Positions 54,215 through 64,000 of a stretch of DNA of 64,000 nt are shown in pieces. How positions within the stretch are numbered: the stretch's first letter is position 1; every line of letters begins with the position of its first letter. The DNA comes from Saccharomycopsis fibuligera x Saccharomycopsis cf. fibuligera. Lineage: Eukaryota; Ascomycota; Saccharomycetes; Ascoideales; Saccharomycopsidaceae. The stretch spans positions 1,054,001 to 1,118,000 of the forward strand of contig CP012810.1 of NCBI GenBank assembly GCA_001936135.1, written 5' to 3'. The position numbers and the translations under genes are program-made. Below the pieces are notes generated by a model, which saw only the letters and a list, made by a program, of their open reading frames with translations, was not told the origin of the DNA and made no database searches.

Positions 54215-54871
54215 TAATGGCATACAGTCCATTTTGTGTATTATAAAAATTTACTTTGTTTTATTTTTTTTTTGTTTTTTTTTTTGTTTTTTTTTCTGCT
54301 AGGGACGCTTTTGTCTTCAAATTATTATTTATAATTAGATTTCATCTTTTGTTCCCTCCAGCTTCTGCTTAGCTTCATTTAATAATATTACAACTTTTTT
54401 CATAAACTTCAAAAGTTTAATTTACTTCATGATCTACGGACAAGTTTCAGAATTATTGAGTATTTTAGCATACATTGATTATGAATGTGGTCAAATAATG
54501 TAAGTTCGCGCATCACTCAGTAATGACGAGGGATATAAGTTGCAGTATTTATAATACACTGAGAAACGAAAATAAAAGGGTAGATGGCAAAAGTTTCCCA
54601 AATTGATAGGATGTTACACACATACGTATATGAACATCCGAAAACGTTAGAAACATAGGGAATAATAGACGAGAAAGGAACAAAAAAATGAGATAAACCA
54701 GAAACCTATCAAAAAAGACGAAAATAGAATAAAAAAAATAGAAATTAAATAAATGGATCGATAAAAAGATATTCGTGCCACTTCGTTAATATTAATGTTA
54801 CTACTTGTATTTTTTGCTCTATTTTATTATTTTTTTGCTCTGTTTTATTACTTTTTTAAGCTGTTTTAAAT
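54215..54871. other. Convergent intergenic, PEX25 / TPR gene
   Basis: About 655 bp of AT-rich sequence with T runs after PEX25 (54262-54297). Nothing else seen. Confidence 0.5.
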
Positions 54872-57040
54872 TCATAGATATTCACGGGGACGCTGGTCGG
54901 CAGGATGTGGAAACTGAGAATAATGGCCACCTGGGCGAATTTGAGGTCCTGCAGTCACTGCTCCGGCAGCGGCAGCATGAGCATGAGCAGCGTGAGCATG
55001 AGCAGCATGAGCATTAGCTGCTGCCGCTGCCGCGGCAGCTTGCTGTTGCTGTTGCTGTTGTTGTTGTTGTTGTTGTTGTTGCTGCTGCTGCTGTTGTTGT
55101 TGTTGTTGTTGCTGTTGTGGATGTGAAGTTATTGGTGGAATTGATCTTTGCTGAGCATAGTGATATTGTGGTTGACCTCCGTTAGCTTGTAACGCACTGG
55201 TTGGTGAAGGTAAAGTAACATTAGGTCTAGGCAATGGAGTCGATTGGCCTTCTCTGTTGATAGGGGCTAGCTGATATGGCTGTTGCTGTTGTGGTTGAGG
55301 CTGTTGCTGTTGGTAACCTACTTGAGAACGTGGGGAAAACTGTTGCGGTTGTTGCTGGTATGCCACTTGTTGACGTGGTGAAAATTGTTGTGGAGGCCCT
55401 TGAGGTGGAAGACCAGGATGAAAATGAACGCTTGACTGTTGGTGCATTGGCTGAGCTTGTGTTAATGGCTGCTGTGATGCTTGTGATGGTGCTTGTTGAG
55501 GTTGAGGTTGCGGTGGCGCTTGTGCGGCTGGAGGTTGAGGTTGTGTCTGTTGCAGTTCTAATTGTTGTTGTTTAATGTTTTGCAGACTGATATATTCCAC
55601 TCTTTCTTCTGGAGTCATCAAAACTAATTCTCTCAACAATTGCAATGGAGGATCTGGTGGGGCTTGCAATTTTGGAATTGGTGCTTCGCCTCTAGAAGCG
55701 GCCAACAATGCATGAGAGCGCTGTTCTAATTGTGTATTAGTTCTGAAATCACCGGCTAATCTGGCAAATCCAGCTGCTCTATCGCAAGCATTAGCAGCAT
55801 CGGAAAATTGCTTGTCACAACGCTCGTAAACACAAGCCAACCCTTTCCAAGTGACAACTGATGTAGCATAACCAACAATATCTTCTTTCAATTTGGCGGC
55901 TTTTGAGTAAGCAGCAAGGGAATCTCTCAATTGATTCAACTTCAAATATAAAGACCCGACAGACAACCATGGGAAAGCAGAAGTTGGAGCCTTAGCCAAA
56001 GCAATATGGAACGATTCATAAGCAAGTGATGGTTCATCAATGGTAGCGTAAGCGGTACCCATCAAATACCATGCCAAGAAATCGTCTCTAAGTTCCGGAT
56101 GCAAATGATCAGGCTTTTCGGTAACGTTTTTCAATAAAGCAATAGCTTTAACAGCTGATTCAAATGTTGGCTGGATCAAAAGCAAGTATGCTTCAGTTAA
56201 ATACATTCTTGGATATGAACCCAATGATTTTTCTGCGGTTTCACAAATCTGCAAAGCCCCTTGAATATCACCATTACTTTCTCTTGAGATTGCCAATGCA
56301 CACCAAGTACACGAAAGTTCGAATTTTTGGGTCTCGCTTGGGTAGAAAAGAGCTAACGTGTTATTAAGTTCAGCAAGTGCAACGTCAGTTTTCCCTTCGG
56401 AAAACGCAATTGCTGCTAATTCTGAATGGCAGGATCTTGAAATGTCAGCTCCTTCAAAAGTTAATGGCTTCAAAACTCTTGATAATGCGTTTCTGAGGGC
56501 ATTCACAGCCATGTTTTTGGTGCCAACTCTGCCACCCATCCTTATTAAAGCTTTTCCTTCTAGTAACCAGACCTCGGGGTCATTGTCGTACGTCTGCAAA
56601 ATTCTTTCCAAAGTAGCGTGTGCCTGATCATAATATCGTAAGCCGTACTGGCATTCTGCTATTTCTTTAAGAATTGACAACTCATTACCAAGAGATGGAA
56701 ATATTCTTAACGCATCGTTTAAAAGCGCCAAAGCGTTTTCGGTGCCTCTTAAACTCTTATTCTTAAAGTCGTCTTCTCTGTAAGTGGCAGATATCGTACA
56801 TAGCGCTAGTACATTTGCACGGTTCTTTTCAATAGCTTTTTGACACGACGTGAAAGCAAGTTCCAAGTGTCCAATTGTCAAAGCGCATTTTGCACAGACT
56901 GCCCAGGTCTCACTAGTGTCGGCGTCTAATGGGTGTATTGTTGGCTGTTGATAAAGAGGTTTTGGGGTGGAGAGTTCTTGACGCTTTACTCTTGGTTGCT
57001 GTGGCACAGGCGAGTCTAACTGTCTATGTTTTGGAGGCAT
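54872..57040 (-). CDS. Diverged Cyc8/Ssn6-like TPR and polyGln protein
   Basis: Probable relative of the Cyc8 (Ssn6) subunit of the Tup1 corepressor. 722 residues. About residues 45-460 are TPR-type helices. Blocks align with Cyc8: ETWAVCAKCALTIGHLELAF with the ETWLSIASLAETLGDGDRAA start; AWYLMGTAYATIDEPSLAYESF with TWYHLGRVHMIRTDYTAAYDAF; FPWLSVGSLYLKLNQLRDSL with FWCSIGVLYYQISQYRDALD; LACVYERCDKQFSDAANA with LGTLYETCNNQLSDALDA. Middle repeats are strongly diverged. The C-terminal half is Gln/Pro-rich and has a polyGln tract of roughly 28 plus polyAla and HAAHAH repeats. It is too different to be ordinary Cyc8, so a paralogue is likely. No other domain seen. Confidence 0.72.
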   Translation of the reverse strand: MPPKHRQLDSPVPQQPRVKRQELSTPKPLYQQPTIHPLDADTSETWAVCAKCALTIGHLELAFTSCQKAIEKNRANVLALCTISATYREDDFKNKSLRGTENALALLNDALRIFPSLGNELSILKEIAECQYGLRYYDQAHATLERILQTYDNDPEVWLLEGKALIRMGGRVGTKNMAVNALRNALSRVLKPLTFEGADISRSCHSELAAIAFSEGKTDVALAELNNTLALFYPSETQKFELSCTWCALAISRESNGDIQGALQICETAEKSLGSYPRMYLTEAYLLLIQPTFESAVKAIALLKNVTEKPDHLHPELRDDFLAWYLMGTAYATIDEPSLAYESFHIALAKAPTSAFPWLSVGSLYLKLNQLRDSLAAYSKAAKLKEDIVGYATSVVTWKGLACVYERCDKQFSDAANACDRAAGFARLAGDFRTNTQLEQRSHALLAASRGEAPIPKLQAPPDPPLQLLRELVLMTPEERVEYISLQNIKQQQLELQQTQPQPPAAQAPPQPQPQQAPSQASQQPLTQAQPMHQQSSVHFHPGLPPQGPPQQFSPRQQVAYQQQPQQFSPRSQVGYQQQQPQPQQQQPYQLAPINREGQSTPLPRPNVTLPSPTSALQANGGQPQYHYAQQRSIPPITSHPQQQQQQQQQQQQQQQQQQQQQQQQQQAAAAAAAANAHAAHAHAAHAHAAAAGAVTAGPQIRPGGHYSQFPHPADQRPREYL
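55034..55119 (-). repeat. CAA/CAG triplet tract coding polyGln
   Basis: Mixed CAA and CAG codons on the minus strand giving a long Gln run in the TPR gene. Next to it is an Ala/His hexamer array (54965-55020). Likely to vary in length between strains. Confidence 0.9.
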
Positions 57041-60000
57041 TTTGCGGATATTTATTTTGAATAGGGGTATTAGCCAAACGAGTTATTGTGAATTGTTATG
57101 TTGTTGAGCTTGAAATATAGGATAAGTTTGAGGCGTATCGATAAAGAAAAAAAAAATTTTCCTGTGTTTTTATTTTTCCGCAGTTGCCTATTTGTGTATA
57201 TGTGTGTAGTTAAAATTAAGATGAATCCAATAGTTATGAGGAAATAAATATCTTGAGTGTAAAAGAAAACTTCCTTTGAAAAAGCAGGCAAAAGAAGAAG
57301 AAAAACTCAAGAAAAAAACAGGAAAAAAATTGCGGTCAAAAAAACAAAAACAAGTGCTGGCGGCGATTGTTTTATTTTATAAACTTGGCCAAATTCCAAA
57401 TTGCTAAAAAGAAGTCCTCTTTTTAGGCGCAGAAAAATTTAAGTTTAGATGCAATCGACAAATATTAAGTTTAGTTCTACAGAATAATGCATTGCATTTT
57501 ATGTCTTTAATTTTTAGTCCAAATATCACATTATACATTAACAAGCATAAATCTTAAACAAGCAATAAAACGTTTTATATGCATGGGCCCAGGGGTCTTA
57601 TTCAGAGAGGGATTACGCGATACGAAGAAAGCGCGCCGGCTCAGTAGAAGGAGTAAGAAAAAGTAAACAAGATTTATGAGTACGTTGCGAAATAAAAGCT
57701 TAGTAACGAGCTCTGTGGTACGCCTACTATACGCATCCATTTAGAATTTTTATGGCAATACAATTTTCAAATAGATTTTTTGACTGGAATTTCTTGAAAG
57801 AATAGCACTCTTTTTATTTTGGTTTTTCATACAGCTTTAGCTGAGAATTCTCAACGATTTTCTTCCTTTGTGAGTGGATGAAAAGCGTTCTGAAATTGAT
57901 ACTAATAACTCAAGCCTAAAATTCAATATCAAAAAAAATTACACTCTGATATTGGCCTGTCACTGGGTGTATTGCTGTTCGAATAACTTTTATAGTTTAT
58001 GTAAATACCAATGAGAATAAAATGAATTGAGCGGACAATTGGTTTATAAATATATCTAGTTGTAGCGCTTCGTGGGTTGATCAGTTAATTAGTTAAGAAA
58101 CACGTGACATATAATTCCGGTATTTTTATACCTATTTTAATAAAGATCTTCAATGCGGACGGAAAACGGAAAACTTCCTTTCTAGACATTTCACTATAGA
58201 ATGCAACTTTTGGTGAATTTGATATCTTAAAGACATTGATGATGCACTTTTCTATCTGAAATGAAAAGAAAATAGCATAAAGGTGAACATTTGAATCAAT
58301 TCTAGGTGAATCAATTTCAAAATTGTGAAAGTTGAAGAACTTTTATTCTCCGACCGTTAATATACACATACTAGCCTTGGTTCCTGCAAAAGGAGCGCGA
58401 TTCAAAGAGAAAGGAAAAAAAAGAAACACAAATAGAAAAAACACGAAGCCGATTTTACGTCACATGCCTGTGGGAGAGAGGACCCAAAATTCTATTTCTG
58501 CAGCACATGTGCAAGGTTTTCAAAAAATCACAAAGCTGCAGGCAAAGAGCTTGATTCTACACATATACATGCATATGCTGATTTATGTATGTCGCAGCGG
58601 TACTCTCAATTGTCTTTAAATGCAGTTAAATTAAGTTTGCAGAACGTCTTGGTGGCGTATGTGTACAACATGGAACAATTTCTAATGAAAAACCCGAAGG
58701 CAACGGGTCTAAAAAAAGAAAATAAAAAGCCTTAAGACTAGTGCAATAGATCACTAAAAGCGATCTGTAATTTATATAGAAAAACTGAAAGGAGTAAACT
58801 TCTAAATTACCTTAAAAAACAGGCGCTTTCCTTTCTTTTGAAACCGGTGAGTACATGAGCTGGAAGAGTAAAGTTGGCTGTTTTTTTTTCTCTTTTCTTT
58901 TCCTTTCATTCACATAAAATTCTGTTCCTGATTTGCACCATGCGGATTCAATTGCAGCACAATTCCGTTTTTTCTCCACTTCCTTTTATTTTATAGTTTA
59001 CTAATTTCCTCCTGTGAGAACAGTTTGTGTATGAATTTTAGCTTTTGAAAGGTTTTATTAAGTTAGCTACAAGACTGCTACTGTTGATGTCCCAAGCAAT
59101 AGTATGGATTTATTGAAGAATATCTTCACGGTGCTAATCTGTGTTCTACATGTTTTCTCTTTTTCTATCACTAGCACTTCTCTGATGCCGTGCAAATACA
59201 TGGTGGCTATAGCTACCGAGTTATACTGTTATTGGTGATTTTGGCGATCATTCTTGCAAAACAAAAACCTATATATATCCCGGGGAACTTATCGTAATCC
59301 TTGATCTCGGTCATGTAGTAGCTGTATACTATAAGCAGATTTGGTTATTATTTATGTTTTTCTTTTTCTTCATATTTGTCTGCTTTTCGTACGTAGGAAT
59401 TGCTTCAAAGTCTGTCGCCACTGTCGCTACTGCTGATTTTGATGCAGTTGCTACTGCTGCTGTGAAATAGCTGCGATCATGGACCGACAAACCTTTTTGT
59501 TGTATGCTCCACTTGTTGCAAGACGTACCTTGTTACCGTACAAACTTTATAGACATGCGCGCAGATGCATTTGGTCTAAAATATTGTTATGCTTTGTTAA
59601 ATAGTAACTAAGCTTTCTGCAGGCCTAAAGTATCTGCGCTGCAAGACAAAACTGCTGCAAAACTCCAAACGCTTAACCAGGAGTGAGTAAATGTGAGTGC
59701 ATAAGCTTAGTGTGATCCAACTTTATTTCGCAAGCGATCAGTCTTGCGCAGTTATAACCAAAAGCAACACAAGAGACTCAATACTCGACTGACTTTTTTC
59801 CTCTAGTTCTAAGAATAACAGCAGTAATAATAACCACACAATAGATAAATGGCACTTGCTTCGCAACATAAGTATGTTGGCATAAGAACAACCTTGGCCT
59901 CGAACTTGTTCTCAAGATTTAAATTTGAATTGGCTTTGATACACCTAACGGTTAAGTGACACTTCAGATATTGATCAATCGACAACTATACCTTTTTTGT

Positions 60001-60566
60001 TAATTCTTCAATTTCAAAGTGATCATGTCTCACGCTAATTAGCATGAACGGCACACTGAGCAACCATCTGTAAAAGTGTTCGCTATGAAAAATACTGCCG
60101 GGTATCGTGTCATTTGGCCGGGTAATAAATTACCGGACTCGCTTAATCTGTTCTCACATAACATATAACGGAGATCATTCTCTGTTGAGAAGTTTGGTCA
60201 TAAAAAACTTCAAAAACAAGAATTATCTTGTATACAAGCAAGTCATTCGATATGCTCTTGTCTTTGTCTTGTATCTTCCATAATTCAATGGGCATTGGTT
60301 TTCGAAAGTCAATTAGCGGTTACGACGGAAATTTTATTTATGTCACGTTATCAAATGATTTATGCATAACTGTGCATGTTTGTACAGCTAATGCCGGGTA
60401 TCATTTAGCTGTCCAATAGAAGTCGTTTATTTGCACGGGGTGAATATGAGAAAAAAACCCAGTAGGCTTTCAAAAAAATTAATGATTATAGGCTCTTCTC
60501 AGTGTGAGTTGTATTCAAGTGTACAAGAAACTACCAAACAAAACAAACACATCAATATTCAACAAC
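57041..60566. other. 3.5 kb gene-free region
   Basis: Largest gap in the window, between the divergent TPR gene and ATP7. AT-rich throughout, with only short frames (longest about 95 codons at 58332-58619) lacking any family feature. Contains TGCCGGGTATC twice and a near-palindrome close to ATP7. No repeats large enough for a transposon, no tRNA and no recognised ncRNA. Confidence 0.55.
60096..60402 (+). promoter_or_regulatory. Repeated TGCCGGGTATC motif upstream of ATP7
   Basis: The 11-mer TGCCGGGTATC occurs at 60096-60106 and 60392-60402 in the same orientation. Just after the first copy is CCGGGTAATAAATTACCGG (60118-60136), an almost perfect inverted repeat with the same CCGGGTA core. Candidate binding sites for one factor; which one is unknown. 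Confidence 0.45.
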
Positions 60567-61427
60567 ATGTCTGTTGTATGTATAATTTTTTATACAAAAT
60601 ATTATTCATAGGGCTTCTTTTGCAAGCGTGAAGTTTCTATGACCTGAAACAGCAGATTAATATAAGACCAAGAACCCCAAGGTCTTCTTTGTCAGTCATC
60701 AATTATCAATGGTCAACATCATATCTTCTGGTAATGAGCAATTGATTCTGGCACTGACTCTATAAAGAAAGGAAACAGATTAAAAGTTATGCCAGAACTG
60801 CTTTTACTTCTGATCGCTTGATTAAGCAATGCAGAATTCACATTTTCACACTTGTAAAGAAAGCCGTTGGATCTTTTGATATATTGAGAAATTCACGATA
60901 CTAACATTTGATAATAGCGCGCTGCTTCCAAATTAGATTGGGCCAAATTGATTTCTTCTCTCGGTTTAAAAGGCCAAACTGCTTCTTCTTTGCAAGCTTT
61001 CAAGAAAAGAAATGATGAAGCCAGAAGAGCTGTTTTTGAATTGTCTTCTCAAAACACTACTGTTGATTTCTCTCACTACAAATCTGTTTTGAAAAACCAA
61101 GACATTGTCAACAAAATTGAAGCTGATGTCAACTCTTTCAAACCAGTCACTTACGATATCTCCAAGCAATTGAACACTATCGAAGCCTTCAAACAAAAAG
61201 CTATTGAAAACGCAACTGCTACTGAAGATGTTGTTACCAAAGAATTGAAAGAATTAAACGAAACTTTGAACAACATTGAATCTGCTAGATCTTTCAGCGA
61301 ATTGACTGTTGATGATGTTGTCAAAGCCAGACCAGACATTGACGATAAAGTCACTCAAATTGTTAAAAAGGCAAGATGGGACGTTCCAGGTTACCACGAG
61401 AAATTCGGCGATCTTGTTGTTATGTAA
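60567..61427 (+). CDS. ATP7: ATP synthase subunit d, spliced
   Basis: Stator-stalk subunit of mitochondrial F1Fo-ATP synthase. Exon 1 is only 9 nt (60567-60575, MSV) and exon 2 is 60918-61427, giving 172 residues against 174 in S. cerevisiae. The 342-nt intron has donor GTATGT, TACTAAC at 60899-60905 and acceptor ATAG. The joined N-terminus [18 protein letters not shown] matches MSLAKSAANKLDWAKVISSL of S. cerevisiae Atp7. Conserved stretches: [29 protein letters not shown] and the C-terminal [16 protein letters not shown]. Without the intron the frame has no ATG. The 9-nt exon is the one uncertain point: it fits in frame and sequence, but another upstream exon could be used. Confidence 0.9.
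60576..60917 (+). other. ATP7 intron, 342 nt
   Basis: Starts GTATGT right after ATGTCTGTT and ends with TACTAAC plus ATTTGATAATAG, with 12 nt from TACTAAC to the end of the acceptor. Phase 0. Confidence 0.85.
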
Positions 61428-61686
61428 GGTTCATTTCTACATCATATTGATATATAAAAATAAAATTACTACGTTAAGCATATTATTGTGGATTTTAGTA
61501 GAATGTCTGAATGCATGTAAAATCATCAATGCGGTAGTTGTAATATTTGGAGTGATGAGGCTGCTGTATGGAAAATAGCCAAACAGGAATATCTTTATTA
61601 CATAATGAAATATCATTAATGCGTATTTAGATTGTTCACCATATTACAAATCAGAGTCTGATATCTCACTAGCTTTATAGTTAATA
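61428..61686. terminator. Convergent 3' flank, ATP7 / PEX6
   Basis: 259 bp holding both 3' ends. AT-rich with TATATA-like efficiency-element sequence after the ATP7 stop. No gene. Confidence 0.4.
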
Positions 61687-64000
61687 TCATTGTTTACGAC
61701 TCTTGCCCCCCTCAAAGTTACTGCGTACTCTAAGATAATGTTGAAGCTCTTCAACCGAGACACTTGGAATTAATTCGTTTTTGGCCTTCTCGAAGTCTTC
61801 TTGTTTCACATACACTTCTGTATCTTCCTTGGTTGCAATATTATCAAACCACCATCTGGTATTGATTTTTTTTTGGCCTTCGTTTAAGCTTTCGTTATAC
61901 TCCTTGATTTTCGTATCTACCTCGCGTGCTTTTCGGGTCATGGCATTCAACATTGCATCTGAGGATAATGCGTAAAAGTCAGCACCTGTATAATTGAAGC
62001 CAAGGGTATTCACAATCTTTCCCAAATCAACATCATTGCTGAATTTAAATTTTCTAGTCAATGCTTCTAAAATTTTTGCTTGCTTGTCGTGAGTATCAGA
62101 AATACCCAAATATAGCATTTTGTCAAATCTGCCAGGTCTCAATAATGCTTCATCTAGTAAATCAGGACGATTCGTGGCACCTACAACAAATACTCCATCG
62201 CCGTCATTGCCATCACTCATGCCGTCAAGCTCTGATAATAACTGGGAAACAATTCTATCCATCACACCACCAGAGTCGCCCTGGTTACCACGCTTTGGGG
62301 CCACAGAGTCTAATTCATCAAAAAACACCACGCATGGTCTTGCGTCTCTAGCTTTTTGGAAGACTTTTCGCACATTAGCCTCAGACTCACCAATATACAT
62401 ATTCAATAATTCTGGGCCTTTTACAGAGAAAAAGTTGAGGGAAAAGTTTGTTGCAATGGCCTTGGCCAACAAGGTTTTACCAGTACCTGGTGGCCCATAA
62501 AACAATATTCCTGATCTTTTCTTCAAACCGTTATTAAACAAATACGGATTTTTCAATGGCATTTCAATAGTATCTAAAATCTCATCTTTGACTAGCTCCA
62601 ATCCCCCAACGTCTTCCCATTTGACGTTTGGAATTTTTGGCGCGCCGATAGACTCGCTGAACGTATTTCTGGCGTTGTTGATTGATTTTTCAAAGTCTTC
62701 GGCTGTTAGAATTATAGACCCTCCATTGCTAAGAACCAAGTCATGAAGAGTTAGAGTTGGATATATGTCAAGCATGCCATAATACCTATCTAAAGCTAAA
62801 GTTCTGGCACTCTTCACTATTGAAACCAAGTCAATAGGATTGAGACCAGCAGATTGTATAGACAAGGTGCTGATGGACACTTCGTCACTCAAAACATAGC
62901 TGAACTTTCTGGTCTTCAAACTCTTTGTAATCAGATCATACAGATTAAACAATTTTTGTGAGCTAACCTCTAGACAAAATTTAAAAATCTCTTGACGTTC
63001 AGTCTCATTAGGCACCGTTACATCTACTGAAAAATTGAATACATTCCTCAAATCATTTGGAATCTTGTCAACGTTGTTAGTAGAGCCAATGAATATAATA
63101 TTTTTGTTGACCTTAAAATGGGACTGTAACATCTCGATAAATTTCACATTAAAGTTGTTCTTCCTAGCACCATTTCCTGATCCGCCATTATTGTTACCTT
63201 CACTATTGTTATCTCCACCATCAAAATTACTGCCTACCAAAGCGTCCAAATGCTTGAAAAAAACAATGGTCGGTGATTTGCAGTTATTGATACTTAAATC
63301 AAGTTTACCTTTTAGAATGCCAATAGTTTTCATTTCGGAACCTGGGGAGGAGAAAAAATCAAAACCATCCAACTCCAACAAATTAATTCCCAATTCTGCT
63401 GCCAAGCTTTTAACCACTGTAGATTTTCCAACGTTTCGGGTTAGCGAATGCAATAAAATACAGGTTTTCAACTGAAAATCGCTAGAAAAATTACTCATAA
63501 GGGCTGTATTGATTAAGTTTTTCAATTTTTCTGCAAATTCAAATACTTTGGAGTTAGCCTCTTTTTTAGCTAAAACTGGCAAGTACCTAAATAATGGCTG
63601 CAACCCCAAATATGCCCGCCAGTTTAGTAAATCTGTTACTTGAGGAACTTGAAAATCCTGCACTAACCCAGACTGTACCATTTTTGTTTTCAATGGATTG
63701 ATTAAAAACTGGTCCGTATTGAATTTTACTTTTTGCTCGTCACTCTCAGGAAGAATATCTGTGACCATAAACCACACCACATCGTTAGGTTTTCCCATTG
63801 GTATCACTGATGGATAATCAGAGTCTCCGTACGAGGCAAACAAGCTTTGAGATAATAAGGTGTCAATAGGAATTGGTATTATTGCTCCTCTTGTTAAGAC
63901 TCTTAATGTCCGTTCAAAGAAATTTTTCAAATTAACCAAAAACACCTGCTGATATGTTCTATTCAAACTTAATGGCGATGCTATTCTGGAAATTGTTACT
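61687..64000 (-). CDS. PEX6: Peroxisomal AAA ATPase Pex6, 5' end outside window
   Basis: With Pex1 forms the hexameric AAA motor that extracts ubiquitinated Pex5 from the peroxisomal membrane. The frame stays open to the right edge, so the N-terminus is missing; about 770 residues are present of an expected roughly 1030 or more. The D1 domain is degenerate (NVGKST Walker A, FFKHLDAL Walker B), as known for Pex6. The D2 domain is intact: GPPGTGKTLLAKAIATNFSL, VFFDELDSVAPKRGNQ, the ATNRPDLLDEALLRPGRFDK region, and FNYTGADFYALSSDAMLNAM. D1 carries an Asn/Gly/Ser insert (GGDNNSEGNNNGGSGNG). The C-terminal NFEGGKSRKQ matches the family's VRANFEG end. Confidence 0.96.
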   Translation of the reverse strand, partial: VTISRIASPLSLNRTYQQVFLVNLKNFFERTLRVLTRGAIIPIPIDTLLSQSLFASYGDSDYPSVIPMGKPNDVVWFMVTDILPESDEQKVKFNTDQFLINPLKTKMVQSGLVQDFQVPQVTDLLNWRAYLGLQPLFRYLPVLAKKEANSKVFEFAEKLKNLINTALMSNFSSDFQLKTCILLHSLTRNVGKSTVVKSLAAELGINLLELDGFDFFSSPGSEMKTIGILKGKLDLSINNCKSPTIVFFKHLDALVGSNFDGGDNNSEGNNNGGSGNGARKNNFNVKFIEMLQSHFKVNKNIIFIGSTNNVDKIPNDLRNVFNFSVDVTVPNETERQEIFKFCLEVSSQKLFNLYDLITKSLKTRKFSYVLSDEVSISTLSIQSAGLNPIDLVSIVKSARTLALDRYYGMLDIYPTLTLHDLVLSNGGSIILTAEDFEKSINNARNTFSESIGAPKIPNVKWEDVGGLELVKDEILDTIEMPLKNPYLFNNGLKKRSGILFYGPPGTGKTLLAKAIATNFSLNFFSVKGPELLNMYIGESEANVRKVFQKARDARPCVVFFDELDSVAPKRGNQGDSGGVMDRIVSQLLSELDGMSDGNDGDGVFVVGATNRPDLLDEALLRPGRFDKMLYLGISDTHDKQAKILEALTRKFKFSNDVDLGKIVNTLGFNYTGADFYALSSDAMLNAMTRKAREVDTKIKEYNESLNEGQKKINTRWWFDNIATKEDTEVYVKQEDFEKAKNELIPSVSVEELQHYLRVRSNFEGGKSRKQ

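Noticed and set aside
58332-58619. 95-codon frame in the 3.5 kb gene-free region
   Set aside because: Composition like random translation, no initiation context or family signal.

Overview
This is a 64 kb stretch of a budding-yeast (Saccharomycotina) nuclear chromosome. It holds 23 protein genes and one tRNA gene. Most products match budding-yeast families directly (Ssy1, Ste3, Ask1, Sub2, Pex25, Isy1, Gda1), and six genes carry short introns with GTAYGT/GTTAGT donors and TACTAAC-like branch points. CTG codons are nearly absent from conserved genes: I found none in CCT6, SUB2 or the citrate synthase gene. This fits a species of the CUG-Ser (or another CUG-reassigned) lineage, but the few CTG positions I could compare do not settle how CTG is read. 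I do not name a species.

Layout. 0-17 kb, relatively GC-rich with long intergenic stretches full of simple repeats: cytochrome c (CYC1, spliced), pyruvate decarboxylase (PDC), the amino-acid sensor SSY1 with a very long N-terminal tail, NMN adenylyltransferase (NMA1-like) and splicing factor ISY1. 17-34 kb, AT-rich: chaperonin CCT6, an unrecognised spliced two-TM protein, the lipopeptide pheromone receptor STE3, an LST4/FNIP-like TORC1 regulator, guanosine diphosphatase GDA1 (spliced), tRNA-Arg(UCU) and DASH subunit ASK1. 34-41 kb: SUB2 with an 833-nt intron, a PDI-like ER protein and an unrecognised 407-aa protein. 41-48 kb: a propionate (2-methylcitrate) gene cluster of CIT3-like synthase, PDH1/PrpD dehydratase and ICL2-type 2-methylisocitrate lyase. 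48-64 kb: a tiny spliced Cys-rich protein, an unrecognised low-complexity protein, PEX25, a diverged Cyc8/Ssn6-like TPR-polyQ protein, a 3.5 kb gene-free stretch, ATP7 (9-nt first exon plus intron), and PEX6 cut by the right edge.

How the genes relate. The three methylcitrate genes form one functional unit that converts propionyl-CoA plus oxaloacetate to pyruvate plus succinate in mitochondria. PEX25 and PEX6 are peroxisome biogenesis genes. SSY1 and LST4 both act in amino-acid signalling. The rest is ordinary housekeeping. I see no transposon, CRISPR array, virus or other mobile element. The least expected items are the diverged Cyc8-like gene, the 735-residue SSY1 tail, the spliced small genes, and paired motifs in the PEX25 and ATP7 promoters.
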